NCBI GenBank assembly: GCA_016212925.1
Contig: JACRDF010000015.1
Coordinates: 1-64,000, forward strand
Direction: 5' to 3'
Origin: Desulfomonile tiedjei
Lineage (GTDB): Bacteria > Desulfobacterota > Desulfomonilia > Desulfomonilales > Desulfomonilaceae
DNA: 64,000 nt
Shown here: in pieces, positions 25,493 through 33,405 of the stretch
Layout: each line of letters starts with the position of its first letter
How positions within the stretch are numbered: the first letter of the stretch is position 1
The notes under the pieces: model-generated
Seen by the model: the letters and a program-made list of their open reading frames with translations, nothing else
Databases searched by the model: none
What the model was told of the DNA's origin: nothing
Position numbers and translations under genes: made by a program

Positions 25493-25759
25493 TCACTCGT
25501 AGTGAGACCACAGACGGATCACTTTTACTACCTTGTCCTCCTCAATCACCTGGTAAACCAATCGGTGTTGGATATTGATCCTTCGAGAATAGGCGCCGCT
25601 CAAATCGCCCAGAAGCTTTTCGTATGGCGGTGGGGCCTCAAAAGGATCCCTCTCAATAAGCTTCAATAGCTCTTTTGCCTTTTCCTTCAATCCGGCGGCA
25701 GCGAGTTGCTTGGCATCCTTTCGAGCCTGGTGCGTAAAGACGAGTTCCCACGTCACCAA
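25493..25759 (-). CDS. yoeB: YoeB-family mRNA interferase toxin
   Basis: An 88-residue RelE/YoeB-type ribosome-dependent endoribonuclease that would cut mRNA in the A site when freed from its antitoxin. The sequence follows the family closely: WELVFTHQARKDAKQL, PFEAPPPYEKLLGDLSGAYSRRINIQHRLVYQV and the terminal RLWSHYE. Catalytic residues of E. coli YoeB (Glu46, Arg65, His83, Tyr84) have counterparts Glu47, Arg66, His86 and Tyr87. Its start overlaps the 3' end of the antitoxin gene by 7 bp, the normal antitoxin-first order. Confidence 0.93.
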   Translation of the reverse strand: MVTWELVFTHQARKDAKQLAAAGLKEKAKELLKLIERDPFEAPPPYEKLLGDLSGAYSRRINIQHRLVYQVIEEDKVVKVIRLWSHYE

Positions 25760-26010
25760 TCAAGTTCCTTGGTGCATTTCTCGACAGGGGTCTTGAGCCC
25801 ATCAACGATGGATTCTCTCATGCCTGGAACCGAAAGCAGGAATAGCGTTTCCTGAACGGACCGCCAGTCTTCCTCGCTCACCAGGACGGCATTGCCTCTC
25901 TTTCCAGTGATGAGAATCGGCTCGTGAGAAGACGCAGTTTCATCTATCAATCCGTACAGCCTGGCTCGGGCCTCACTTGCTTTGATAACGGTCATAGTCT
26001 GCTCCTTCAC
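25753..26010 (-). CDS. yefM: YefM/Phd-family antitoxin
   Basis: An 85-residue antitoxin for the adjacent YoeB toxin. The N-terminal Phd/YefM DNA-binding domain is clear: MTVIKASEARARLYGLIDETASSHEPILITGKRGNAVLVSEEDWRSVQETLFLL. The C-terminal, toxin-neutralising part is acidic and variable (VEKCTKELDW). The start may be Met1 (MKEQ) or Met5. It presumably represses its own promoter upstream of 26010, alone or with the toxin. It lies on the strand opposite the preceding gene and just downstream of a GT4 gene. Confidence 0.93.
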   Translation of the reverse strand: MKEQTMTVIKASEARARLYGLIDETASSHEPILITGKRGNAVLVSEEDWRSVQETLFLLSVPGMRESIVDGLKTPVEKCTKELDW

Positions 26011-26116
26011 CTATCGAAACCGTACGCTTCCACGTACGAATTGTCAAGTGGTGCTTTGGGACTGAACAATAACCTCGCCCGGTGGTGTGCGGTGAGCATA
26101 GCTGTATTCCGGCTCC

Positions 26117-27250
26117 CTATTTCGCACTCGAACTAATCATTTCTTTATACAAGCCTCTGAGTTCTTCTATGCCTCTTGAAAACTCGAACCGTTCGCAGAA
26201 AAGCCTTTTTCCTTCCTCGGCCATTTTCATGCGCAATTCATCGTCCCCTTTGAGCAGCAGCACGTTTTCCGCTATTTGCTGAGGATTTCCGGGGTCTATT
26301 AGTATTCCTGTGACGCGGTCTGTCACCGTGTCCGGAATTCCCTGGACTCGCGTGGAAATCACCGGCAGGCCGCTGCGCATGGCCTCGATGATCGACACCG
26401 GCATCGCTTCTATGAAAGACGGCAGGATAAATAAGTCCGCCAGCGCCAGGTACAGCGGAACTGTGTCGCGTTCGACCTCCCCTGTCAGATGAACCCAGCG
26501 TTCCAGTTTTTCGCTTTCAATGATCTGCTTCAACTGGGCCATTTCTCCCGGCTTGCCCTCCCCTCCCACAAGAACGAACCTTATGGAATCTTCCTCTGAT
26601 ACAATTTGAGGAATCGCCTTGAGAATCTCGAAGGTCCCTTTGCGCCAGCCAACCGCTCCAACCGAGACCACCACGAAATCTTCCTTGGAAAGTCCCAGGT
26701 CTCCCCGAAGTCGCTCAACCTCCGACGCATCGGGAGGTTCCTGGTCATGCAGGAGGTTTCTGATTACTCGGACATTCGCTGCAGGATACATTTCCTTTAT
26801 TTTATCGACCCACATTGACCAGAGCACGACTATTGCCTCGGGGACGTAGAGCCCTACCCTCGTGTACAGCTTTCTGAACAGAGAGTTGTACGTATAGAAT
26901 TCGTCCCAGTCCCCTCCTTGAATGTGAAGCAAGACCCTTACGCGTGCGACCCGGGCCAGAATCATAAAGATGGTAGTGCCGAGGAATTCCGCGGTGTCGG
27001 AAGAATGGATGTGCACCAGCCTGTAATTGCCTCTGCGCAATTCCTTGAAGAACCGCCAAAACCTCTTAAACCTGAAGATATTTGCTCTTATCAACCCGCG
27101 AGCGTAAGGCGGGAAGCTTTCGCTGGGGATTCTCTCAAAAATTTTGATGTCATAATCTTCCTGAAGGGACGAGTGGACAAGATCGTCCATTATGGAGGCA
27201 ATTCCTCCAAAGGGTGGAGGTATGGGGCCGACCATAAGAACTCGTTCCAC
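26117..27250 (-). CDS. Glycosyltransferase family 4 protein, paralogue of the one at 15009
   Basis: A 377-residue GT-B glycosyltransferase starting at GTG 27250 with GGAGGC 6 bp upstream. It shows VLMVGPIPPPFGGIASIM at the N-terminus, VVSVGAVGWRKGTFEILKAI and FVLVGGEGKPGE in the donor domain, and the LPSFIEAMPVSIIEAMRSGLPVIST block with the E-x7-E catalytic pattern. It aligns by eye along its full length with the GT4 protein at 15009-16112, so duplication and divergence to a new linkage or donor is likely. It is separated from the rest of the polysaccharide genes by the toxin-antitoxin pair and repeats and marks the right end of the polysaccharide island. Confidence 0.9.
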   Translation of the reverse strand: MERVLMVGPIPPPFGGIASIMDDLVHSSLQEDYDIKIFERIPSESFPPYARGLIRANIFRFKRFWRFFKELRRGNYRLVHIHSSDTAEFLGTTIFMILARVARVRVLLHIQGGDWDEFYTYNSLFRKLYTRVGLYVPEAIVVLWSMWVDKIKEMYPAANVRVIRNLLHDQEPPDASEVERLRGDLGLSKEDFVVVSVGAVGWRKGTFEILKAIPQIVSEEDSIRFVLVGGEGKPGEMAQLKQIIESEKLERWVHLTGEVERDTVPLYLALADLFILPSFIEAMPVSIIEAMRSGLPVISTRVQGIPDTVTDRVTGILIDPGNPQQIAENVLLLKGDDELRMKMAEEGKRLFCERFEFSRGIEELRGLYKEMISSSAK

Positions 27251-27395
27251 GTAAGCGCCTCCGAAAATAGTCAGGACTTCGGGACGAAAATTGTTCGCTC
27301 AGTAACGGATCTTTCACCGCAGAGATCGCGGAGTGCGCCTAGTGTACGGGCGCACCGCCGAGACTGTCTCCAAACCTTTAACTGCAAGGGGCTCG

Positions 27396-27452
27396 TGTAG
27401 GGGCGCTTCGAGAAGCGCCCTGATTGCGGGCGGTTCACGAACCGCCCCTACA
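27396..27452. repeat. TGTAGGGGCG palindromic repeat
   Basis: TGTAGGGGCG at 27396 pairs with CGCCCCTACA ending at 27452, with nested GGGGCGCTTC/GAAGCGCCC and GGGCGGTTC/GAACCGCCC. It belongs to the same family as the copies at 19598, 36924 and 45489. Confidence 0.8.
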
Positions 27453-27638
27453 ACACCGGCAGGAGATCTTCCCAGTTTGAACCGGCATCCGCAGTGTGCG
27501 ATGTACCTCTTCTCCGTGCCCTCTGCGTTCTCTGCGGTGAAATGGTTTTCTGCACCCTCCCCGCGTAACTGAATGTTCACATGAAACTCAAGAAAAAACT
27601 TGCGTTGCCTGATTGTTTGATGTAGGAAATTTGATAAT

Positions 27639-27670
27639 CCGACCAGTCGGTTTGTAGTCCGACCGGTCGT
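27639..27670. promoter_or_regulatory. Tandem TetR-type operators
   Basis: CCGACCAGTCGG at 27639-27650 and CCGACCGGTCGT at 27659-27670 are near-identical palindromes (CCGAC-NN-GTCGG) spaced 20 bp centre to centre, about two helical turns, so two dimers could bind on the same face. They end 73 bp before the tetR start. Sites of this form are typical of TetR-family regulators of acyl-CoA metabolism, so autoregulation and control of the downstream acyl-CoA genes is likely. Confidence 0.7.
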
Positions 27671-27743
27671 TATGTCATGAACACTCGTCTGTGTCCCCTG
27701 CTCCCGCTAACCCAACAGACACATGACGGTATGGATGTCGTAA

Positions 27744-28349
27744 ATGCCCCCAAATCCCACTTTAGAGAAGATCAGAAAATCTCAGATACTCGATGCTTCA
27801 TTACGAATCATGTCCGAACAGGGCTCTAACAGCGTCACCCTGGAACACGTGGCCAAGGCTTCCGGCCTGTCCAAAGGAGGCCTGGTTCACTACTTTCCAA
27901 GCAAAGAGGTTCTGTTTAGGGAGAGTTTCAGAGAGTTCTTCAACCGTATTTTTACTCGTGGCAGAGAGACCATGGACCAACATGCAGACGCAATGGACAA
28001 GCTGCTGTCTTTCATCTGGATTTTCGATCGAGATGATCCTGAGGTCCAGGTGGCTTATCCTCTACTGTTTGACGGCATGGCCCTGGCCGCGCATGACCCG
28101 GAATACGGCTCACTGTTCCGCGATTGGTTCGAGAGCTGGGTTGTCATGCTCAAAGTAGCTTTGAAACAAGGCAACGATGCGGGACGTTTTTCAGTGGCGG
28201 ATACGGATGGGACGGCTCGGGCCATTTCTGCGATCTACCAAGGTATCGCGACCCGTTGGTTCCTGGACCCGGAAACCCATTCGACGGACTGGGCGGAAAG
28301 TTTCCTTCGGCTTGCCATCACGGGGCTCGTGGGGCTGAAGGAAACCTAG
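27744..28349 (+). CDS. TetR family transcriptional regulator
   Basis: A 201-residue regulator. The N-terminal helix-turn-helix is clear (ILDASLRIMSEQGSNSVTLEHVAKASGLSKGGLVHYFPSKEVLF, about residues 16-60). The C-terminal all-helical ligand domain has a WFLDPETHSTDWAESFLRLAITGLVGL end, resembling the BetI/TetR_C_6 type. It presumably binds the tandem palindromes at 27639-27670 and responds to an acyl-CoA or related ligand. It is the first gene of a co-directional set (SCP2-like, DUF2148 pair, ligase, dehydrogenase, thiolase). Confidence 0.9.
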   Translation: MPPNPTLEKIRKSQILDASLRIMSEQGSNSVTLEHVAKASGLSKGGLVHYFPSKEVLFRESFREFFNRIFTRGRETMDQHADAMDKLLSFIWIFDRDDPEVQVAYPLLFDGMALAAHDPEYGSLFRDWFESWVVMLKVALKQGNDAGRFSVADTDGTARAISAIYQGIATRWFLDPETHSTDWAESFLRLAITGLVGLKET

Positions 28350-28445
28350 ATCTGCCGTAGATACCCGGCCGCGGACGCTTTGTGCCAATTCGTCCTCATT
28401 TCAACGATCCTGGCGGGCGTCCCGCGGAACCACCACCGCATTGTC

Positions 28446-28474
28446 GTGGGGCCGGCAGGGACGCCGACCCCCAC
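28446..28474. repeat. Short GC-rich palindrome
   Basis: GTGGGGCCGGC and GCCGACCCCCAC flank AGGGAC. The core (ggcagggacgccg) recurs at 38902-38921. It lies between tetR and the SCP2-like gene and could be an attenuating hairpin. Confidence 0.55.
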
Positions 28475-28582
28475 TAATAGAAAGCCAAGAAACCCCAGTT
28501 TGAAACCGGTGCCAGGTAGGACCGGTTGAGATAGACCTCTCTTCGGAGAACTCTTACGTCTCGAGCAACGGAGGTTCAAGAA

Positions 28583-28975
28583 ATGGCAGTCTTTGGAAGC
28601 GCGGACCAGATGTACGATGTGCTGGGCAATCTCTTTAGAATGCTCATGGAGAGCCCTGATTTCGGCCCCAAATTCATGGAATCGGACCTTGTTATCTATT
28701 TCAACATAACCGACCCGGATGGTGAAATCTGGGTTAACAGAAACGGGGAGGTAATCTGTGGCCCTGCCGATCTGAAGCCGACCGTGTCCATGACCTTGAG
28801 CGGAGACACCTGCCACAAGTTCTGGCTAAAAGAGGTCTCCATGCCTATAGCTTTGGCCAAGGGTTTGATCAAGGTTAAAGGCCCCATGCCAAAGGTATTG
28901 AAGCTGCTCCCTTTACTCAAACCCGCATACAAGGCGTACCCGGATCACGCCCGCAAATACGGACTTAACACTTAG
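28583..28975 (+). CDS. SCP2-like sterol/lipid-binding protein
   Basis: 130 residues with the SCP2 (sterol carrier protein 2) fold pattern: an N-terminal helix (MYDVLGNLFRMLMESPDFGPKFMESD), a five-strand sheet (LVIYFNITDPDGEIWVNRNGEVICG, PTVSMTLSGDTCHKFWLKEVSMPIAL) and the AKGLIKVKGPMPKVLKLLPLLKPAYKAYPDHAR end. Such proteins bind acyl-CoA or lipid in a hydrophobic tunnel. GGAGG precedes the ATG by 8 bp. As part of the acyl-CoA gene set it may carry or buffer the acyl substrate. Confidence 0.8.
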   Translation: MAVFGSADQMYDVLGNLFRMLMESPDFGPKFMESDLVIYFNITDPDGEIWVNRNGEVICGPADLKPTVSMTLSGDTCHKFWLKEVSMPIALAKGLIKVKGPMPKVLKLLPLLKPAYKAYPDHARKYGLNT

Positions 28976-29142
28976 CCAAGATTACCGAGCGTCACGCAAG
29001 CTACTCGTCTGCGCGGGCGCTAAGGGCTGCGTACGCGTCTCGTGCCAAAAGCATGAACGCAGTCCAGAAGCCTAGGACACCGCCCTCTCACGGCGGAGAC
29101 AGGGTCCGGGAGAACCACGGCAGTACATCGAGGAGACGAAAC

Positions 29143-29820
29143 ATGACCATGGAACGAAGTCTGAAGCAGTTTGAAGAAGACAGGAAGCAAGCTGCCCGGC
29201 TCGCAGCGAGGCTTCTGTTGGCTTCGGGAACGACTGCGCCGAGAGTCGGGGGGGTCGGAGAATGTACCATCCACATAATAGACGACGAGTGTGATATCGA
29301 GGACTTATGCCAACAGATCGAAGGCATGGCCGGCGAAAATAAGGGGTGGGGATTCTTCAAAAGAGACGCGGCCATGTTGCGTGACGCGGACGCGGTATTG
29401 ATCGTCACTTCGCTGCGGAGCTTGACCGATCCTTCGGACATCAACTGCAACATGTGCGGCAAGCTCACGTGCGAATACATGCGGGAAGCGGAACGTCTTC
29501 CCAAAGAGCCCGGAGTGGCGTTCACGGGGCCGTTGTGCACTTTCCGCGCGGACAATGTCGCGTTCGCCGTGGACGGAATAGTCTCACAGGCTCGGAACCT
29601 CGGGATCGACTACGGCGTTTATTGGTCCGCGGGAGCGGCCGCGATGAGGATGCGAATCCTGCCAAGGGACACCGGATTTGCTCTGGCCGTGGCAATCTCG
29701 GTCACGGAGAAGTCCCCGTTCAGAGATATCCCCCTCAAATACGATGAAATGAACGAACGCACCATGAACGACCGGATCATAAAGAGGCTTTGGCCGCAGT
29801 TCAGGTCAATCTACAGCTAG
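29143..29820 (+). CDS. DUF2148 four-cysteine protein, copy 1
   Basis: A 225-residue protein of the DUF2148 (ferredoxin-like domain) family, function unknown. The start at ATG 29143 follows GAGGAG; the longer frame upstream lacks a ribosome site. Four cysteines lie at 102, 105, 110 and 132 in the pattern C-x2-C-x4-C-x21-C (NCNMCGKLTC ... GPLCTFR), enough for an Fe-S cluster or zinc site. Flanking conserved segments are EDLCQQIEGMAGENKGWGFFKRDAAMLRDADAVLIV and a C-terminal PLKYDEM...RLWPQF. It is followed 22 bp later by a paralogue, suggesting a heterodimer. Context with acyl-CoA enzymes suggests an electron-transfer or enzyme-maturation role, which is inference. Confidence 0.8.
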   Translation: MTMERSLKQFEEDRKQAARLAARLLLASGTTAPRVGGVGECTIHIIDDECDIEDLCQQIEGMAGENKGWGFFKRDAAMLRDADAVLIVTSLRSLTDPSDINCNMCGKLTCEYMREAERLPKEPGVAFTGPLCTFRADNVAFAVDGIVSQARNLGIDYGVYWSAGAAAMRMRILPRDTGFALAVAISVTEKSPFRDIPLKYDEMNERTMNDRIIKRLWPQFRSIYS

Positions 29821-29842
29821 GCTCAGGGAAAGGGAGGAAGCG

Positions 29843-30493
29843 ATGCAAAGAAGGGAAATGGACGATCTTCTTCTCGGCGGACTGGATCGGGGGGTCGAGC
29901 TGATGGCTGTGGCGGCTCACAACAGCTTCAGGTTCGGTGGAAAGAATACGATCCGGATCGTTACCGCCGGCAAGGACGACATGCAAGAAATCGCCGAATA
30001 CTGTTTGTCCTTGGGGGACATGTCTCCATTAGGAGCCAGGGACGGCCGCCACCTGATCGAATTGATGAAGGAACCCGCTGCTTTGATGGTCATCGGCGAT
30101 AAGCGACGGTCACCGTTCAATTACAATTGCGGCGCGTGCGGTTACCGGAGCTGTGCGGAAATGAACGCTGCCGAGGAAGTGGAATCACTTACTGCGAACG
30201 GGCCCAGTTGTCAGTTCAGGAACATCAATCTCAACATAGCAGCGAATGCCGCAGCAGCCGTTGCCTGGCGATTAGGATTGCACTGCCGGGTGTTCAGCTC
30301 TTTCGCATTTGCCGCCAAGGCCATGCAAATCATTGAAGATGTGGACATTGTGGTGAGCGTCTCTGTGAGCGTTGCAAAACAGGACCCATTCTTCGACAGA
30401 CACAAATACTGGACCCAGGAACACTGGGACGAGATCTTCAACAAGGAATTCCCGACATTCACTCGGGGCTTTATTGGGGCCATCGAAGAGTAA
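29843..30493 (+). CDS. DUF2148 four-cysteine protein, copy 2
   Basis: A 216-residue paralogue of the preceding gene with cysteines at 96, 99, 104 and 123 (NCGACGYRSC ... GPSCQFR). It keeps the C-x2-C-x4-C spacing and has a slightly shorter gap to the fourth Cys (x18 versus x21). The C-terminal half matches copy 1 in order (NLNIAANAAAAVAWRLGLHCRV, VSVSVSVAKQDPFFDRHKYW, EFPTFTRGFIG). GGGAGG precedes the ATG by 7 bp. It ends 24 bp before the acyl-CoA ligase gene, so translational coupling through the operon is likely. No catalytic activity is known for the family. Confidence 0.8.
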   Translation: MQRREMDDLLLGGLDRGVELMAVAAHNSFRFGGKNTIRIVTAGKDDMQEIAEYCLSLGDMSPLGARDGRHLIELMKEPAALMVIGDKRRSPFNYNCGACGYRSCAEMNAAEEVESLTANGPSCQFRNINLNIAANAAAAVAWRLGLHCRVFSSFAFAAKAMQIIEDVDIVVSVSVSVAKQDPFFDRHKYWTQEHWDEIFNKEFPTFTRGFIGAIEE

Positions 30494-30517
30494 ATCAGGA
30501 AGCGTTCGGAGGGATCA

Positions 30518-32131
30518 ATGGGGTCGAAAACACACCTCAATCAAGTAATCGCGTCTCATCTTGTCGAAATCAGGGCCGATGAGATGCCCGATCGAGAGAT
30601 ATTCGTGTTTGAGCGAGGCGAGTACGGGGATGACGTGCTCACCTACAAGGACTTGTTCGAGAATTCCAATAAGATCGCTCGACTGCTGCTCGACAACGGA
30701 ATCGGAAAGGGAGACGTTTTCGCGGTCTTCATGCGGAACTATCCCGAGTTCGCATTCTGTATCCTGGCAGCCACAACCATCGGAGCAATCGTCGTGCCGG
30801 TGGACCCGCGGTCCCGTGGGGATCGTTTGAGGTTTCTCCTCAGCAACAGTAATGCAAAAGCGGTCATCGCGTCGGGTGAATGCCTGGAGCAGATTGCAGA
30901 AGTCGCCAAAGACCTGCCGAATCTCAAATTCGTTTCCATCGCGTACCAGCGAGACCAGCAAGTGCCGGTCTCGTCGGCTTTCCACGCGCTCAACGAAACA
31001 CTTGCCGCGGATTCGTGGCGGATCGTGGACCAGCAGATCATGGATGTTCGCCATCCAATGCAGATCATCTACACTTCCGGCACCACCGGTGATCCTAAAG
31101 GGGTGACGATCCGCAATAACCGGCTCGGTGTGTTCAATATTCTGACCAAACTATGCTGGAAGTACTCCAAAACCGACTGCCTTTACAACGGGCTTTCGCT
31201 GACCCACGGCAATGCCCAGGCCGTGACGCTCTTTCCCGCGCTCAACATGGGAATCAAGGCTGTTTTCAGCCCCAGGTTCACCAAAAGCAGGATTTGGGAC
31301 ATCTGCCGGAAATACGGTTGCACCACTTTCTCCCTCTTGGGAGGCATGATGTCCGGAATATACAACGAGCCCGAAAAACAGAACGATGCCGAGAATCCTG
31401 TCCAAATGGTGCTCAGCGCAGGAACACCTGTGTCCATCTGGGAAGGGTTCGAGAATCGGTTCGGGGTCAAGATCCTCGAATGGTATGGCGCTGTGGAAGG
31501 CGGGTTCGCTTTCAAGCCTCCGGGAAAAGGGCCGATCGGCTCTTTCGGCAAGCCTGTGCCGGGAGTCATGGAGTTCAAAGTGGTGGATGAAAATGACAAC
31601 GAGCTTCCTCCGGGGCAAACCGGCGAACTGATCTCGCGCATGGTGCGCGGAGAGACGAAAGTAGACTATCTGGGCCTGCCTGATGCCTCCGAAGAGAAGA
31701 CCAAAGGCGGTTGGCTTCGTTCCGGAGATCTGGTCCACAAAGACGATCAGGGATGGTATTTCTTTGATTATCGGAAGGGCACCGAACTGCGCCGGGCCGG
31801 GGATTTCATCCAACCCGATTACGTGGAGGCGATCCTCGGAAAACACCCGGCAGTAAGCGAGGCCTGCGTGTACGGAATTCCCGCTGCTTCGGGCGCACCC
31901 GGAGAAAGCGACCTGGTGGCCGCACTGGCGCCCTTCGAAGGCATGTCGATCGATCCCGCATCCGTTTATGAACTGTGCAAGAAGGAACTGGAACCGAACT
32001 ACATTCCATCGTATCTGCAAATTGTGGCTGAAATTCCCAAGAGCATCTCTGAAAAGGCGTTGGACAGGGTCCTTAAAAGCCGGTTCTCGCCGGACGGAGA
32101 TGGCGTCCACTCTTACGACCACTACAGGTGA
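30518..32131 (+). CDS. AMP-forming acyl-CoA ligase (CaiC/FadD-like)
   Basis: A 537-residue ANL-superfamily acyl-CoA synthetase. The P-loop-like motif IIYTSGTTGDPKGVTIRNN lies at about residues 182-200. The second signature GAVEGG/FAFKPPGKGPIGSFGKPVPG and the adenylate-binding GGWLRSGDLVHKDDQGWYFFDYRKGTELRRAGDFIQP hinge follow. The C-terminal lysine region is ISEKALDRVLKSR, where relatives have PKTxTGKxxR. Its overall form resembles crotonobetaine/carnitine-CoA ligase (CaiC) relatives, so a small or functionalised carboxylate substrate is possible. It would feed the dehydrogenase and thiolase immediately downstream. Confidence 0.88.
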   Translation: MGSKTHLNQVIASHLVEIRADEMPDREIFVFERGEYGDDVLTYKDLFENSNKIARLLLDNGIGKGDVFAVFMRNYPEFAFCILAATTIGAIVVPVDPRSRGDRLRFLLSNSNAKAVIASGECLEQIAEVAKDLPNLKFVSIAYQRDQQVPVSSAFHALNETLAADSWRIVDQQIMDVRHPMQIIYTSGTTGDPKGVTIRNNRLGVFNILTKLCWKYSKTDCLYNGLSLTHGNAQAVTLFPALNMGIKAVFSPRFTKSRIWDICRKYGCTTFSLLGGMMSGIYNEPEKQNDAENPVQMVLSAGTPVSIWEGFENRFGVKILEWYGAVEGGFAFKPPGKGPIGSFGKPVPGVMEFKVVDENDNELPPGQTGELISRMVRGETKVDYLGLPDASEEKTKGGWLRSGDLVHKDDQGWYFFDYRKGTELRRAGDFIQPDYVEAILGKHPAVSEACVYGIPAASGAPGESDLVAALAPFEGMSIDPASVYELCKKELEPNYIPSYLQIVAEIPKSISEKALDRVLKSRFSPDGDGVHSYDHYR

Positions 32132-32152
32132 AAGGACCAGGGAGGTGAAAAA

Positions 32153-33373
32153 GTGACATATCTCGACCTGAACATCGAACTCACCGACGAGCAAAACGCT
32201 CTGAAAGAGCAGGCGCACAAGTTCGCAGGGGAAATTCTCCGGCCCGCGAGCATAGAACTGGACAAGATTGCCGATCCCGAAGACATGATCAAAAGCCCGG
32301 TATTCAAGGACACCATGAGAAAGGGCTTTGAATTGGGCTACCACAACGTTCTCATGACCGATACGTACGGCGGCCTGGGGCTTGACCCTCTGGAAGTCCA
32401 CATGGTCCTTGAAGAGATGGGATGGGGCAGCGCGGATTTCGCCATCGGCATCGGGGTGTCGTGTTTCCCGGCTTTTTTTGCGTGCATGCTGCCAAACGAC
32501 CTCCTGGAAGAGACAATCATCTCCCCGTTCTGCCAAAACCGGGACGCCACAATTATAGGATGCTGGGCCATAACCGAGCCGAACCACGGCAACGATCAAT
32601 TGTGCCCCGGAACCGAGTTATTTCGCGACCCGAAGATCAAAGGGCAGCTCAGAGCAAAGCTTGAGGGAGACGAGTGGGTGATCAACGGACAGAAGTCCGC
32701 ATGGGTATCCAATGGACCGATCGCTACTCACGCACTGGCGTACCTGAATATCGACCCATCCATGGGGCTGGCGGGTGGCGGCATCTGCATCATACCCTTG
32801 GACAGACCGGGAGTTAGCAGAGGCCGCGCTCTGAACAAGCTCGGCCAGCGGGCCCTGTCCCAAGGTGAGATCTACTTCGACGATGTCAGAGTTCCGCGCG
32901 ATTTCATGCTGGTGGATCAGGAGAGCTATGAAGCGATGCTCGATGTCACTCTCTCCACTGCCAACGCCGCAATGGGCGCTGTCTTCACGGGCACGGCCAG
33001 AGCCGCGTACGAGGAAGCGTTGGCCTATTCCAAGGAGCGGATTCAGGGCGGAAAGCCGCTTTTCGAACATCAGATCATCAAGCACAAACTGTTCAATATG
33101 TTTATGAAGGTGGAAGCGGCTCGAGCCCTTTCTCGTGCGGCCTTGGTCTATAATTACAACAACACACCGCCTTCTATAGAGTATTCCATTGCTTCAAAAG
33201 TGTTTTGCACGAATACAGCATTTGAAGTCGCCAACGAGGCTGTTCAAATTTTCGGTGGCTACGGTATGAGCAAGGAGTACGCGATCGAGAAGATCTTTCG
33301 AGACGCCAGAGCAGCGCTCATAGAAGATGGAGCCAATGACAGCTTGATGATCACAGGGGCACACAAACTCTAG
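32153..33373 (+). CDS. Acyl-CoA dehydrogenase
   Basis: A 406-residue FAD-dependent acyl-CoA dehydrogenase. The start is GTG 32153 behind a strong GGGAGGTG. It shows LTDEQNALKEQAHKFAGEILRPAS, a flavin-binding middle domain (IGCWAITEPNHGND; INGQKSAWVSNGPIATHALAYLNID) and the C-terminal helical domain (MGAVFTGTARAAYEEALAYSKERIQGGKPLFEHQIIKHKLFNM; VQIFGGYGMSKEYAIEKIFRDARAALIEDGAND). The second domain has an unusually long insert (CPGTELFRDPKIKGQLRAKLEG). Located between the ligase and thiolase genes, it would introduce the alpha,beta double bond in the activated acid; electrons would go to ETF, which is not encoded here. Confidence 0.92.
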   Translation: MTYLDLNIELTDEQNALKEQAHKFAGEILRPASIELDKIADPEDMIKSPVFKDTMRKGFELGYHNVLMTDTYGGLGLDPLEVHMVLEEMGWGSADFAIGIGVSCFPAFFACMLPNDLLEETIISPFCQNRDATIIGCWAITEPNHGNDQLCPGTELFRDPKIKGQLRAKLEGDEWVINGQKSAWVSNGPIATHALAYLNIDPSMGLAGGGICIIPLDRPGVSRGRALNKLGQRALSQGEIYFDDVRVPRDFMLVDQESYEAMLDVTLSTANAAMGAVFTGTARAAYEEALAYSKERIQGGKPLFEHQIIKHKLFNMFMKVEAARALSRAALVYNYNNTPPSIEYSIASKVFCTNTAFEVANEAVQIFGGYGMSKEYAIEKIFRDARAALIEDGANDSLMITGAHKL

Positions 33374-33405
33374 GAAGAGGCTCATCCCTGGCAGGAGGTA
33401 GTTTA

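Larger units (their letters stand above)
27251..27743. other. Divergent intergenic region with repeat and TetR operators
   Basis: 493 bp between a minus-strand GT4 gene and the plus-strand tetR gene. It contains the TGTAGGGGCG repeat (27396-27452), fragments resembling the 'tctctgcggtgaa' repeat (27310-27330 and 27525-27545), and two operator-like palindromes (27639-27670). No gene is evident. Confidence 0.6.

Noticed and set aside
31151-32599. 482-residue open frame on the minus strand across the ligase and dehydrogenase genes
   Set aside because: It is an antisense shadow of two clear enzymes, without any recognisable motif or ribosome site; long antisense frames are common in GC-rich coding DNA.
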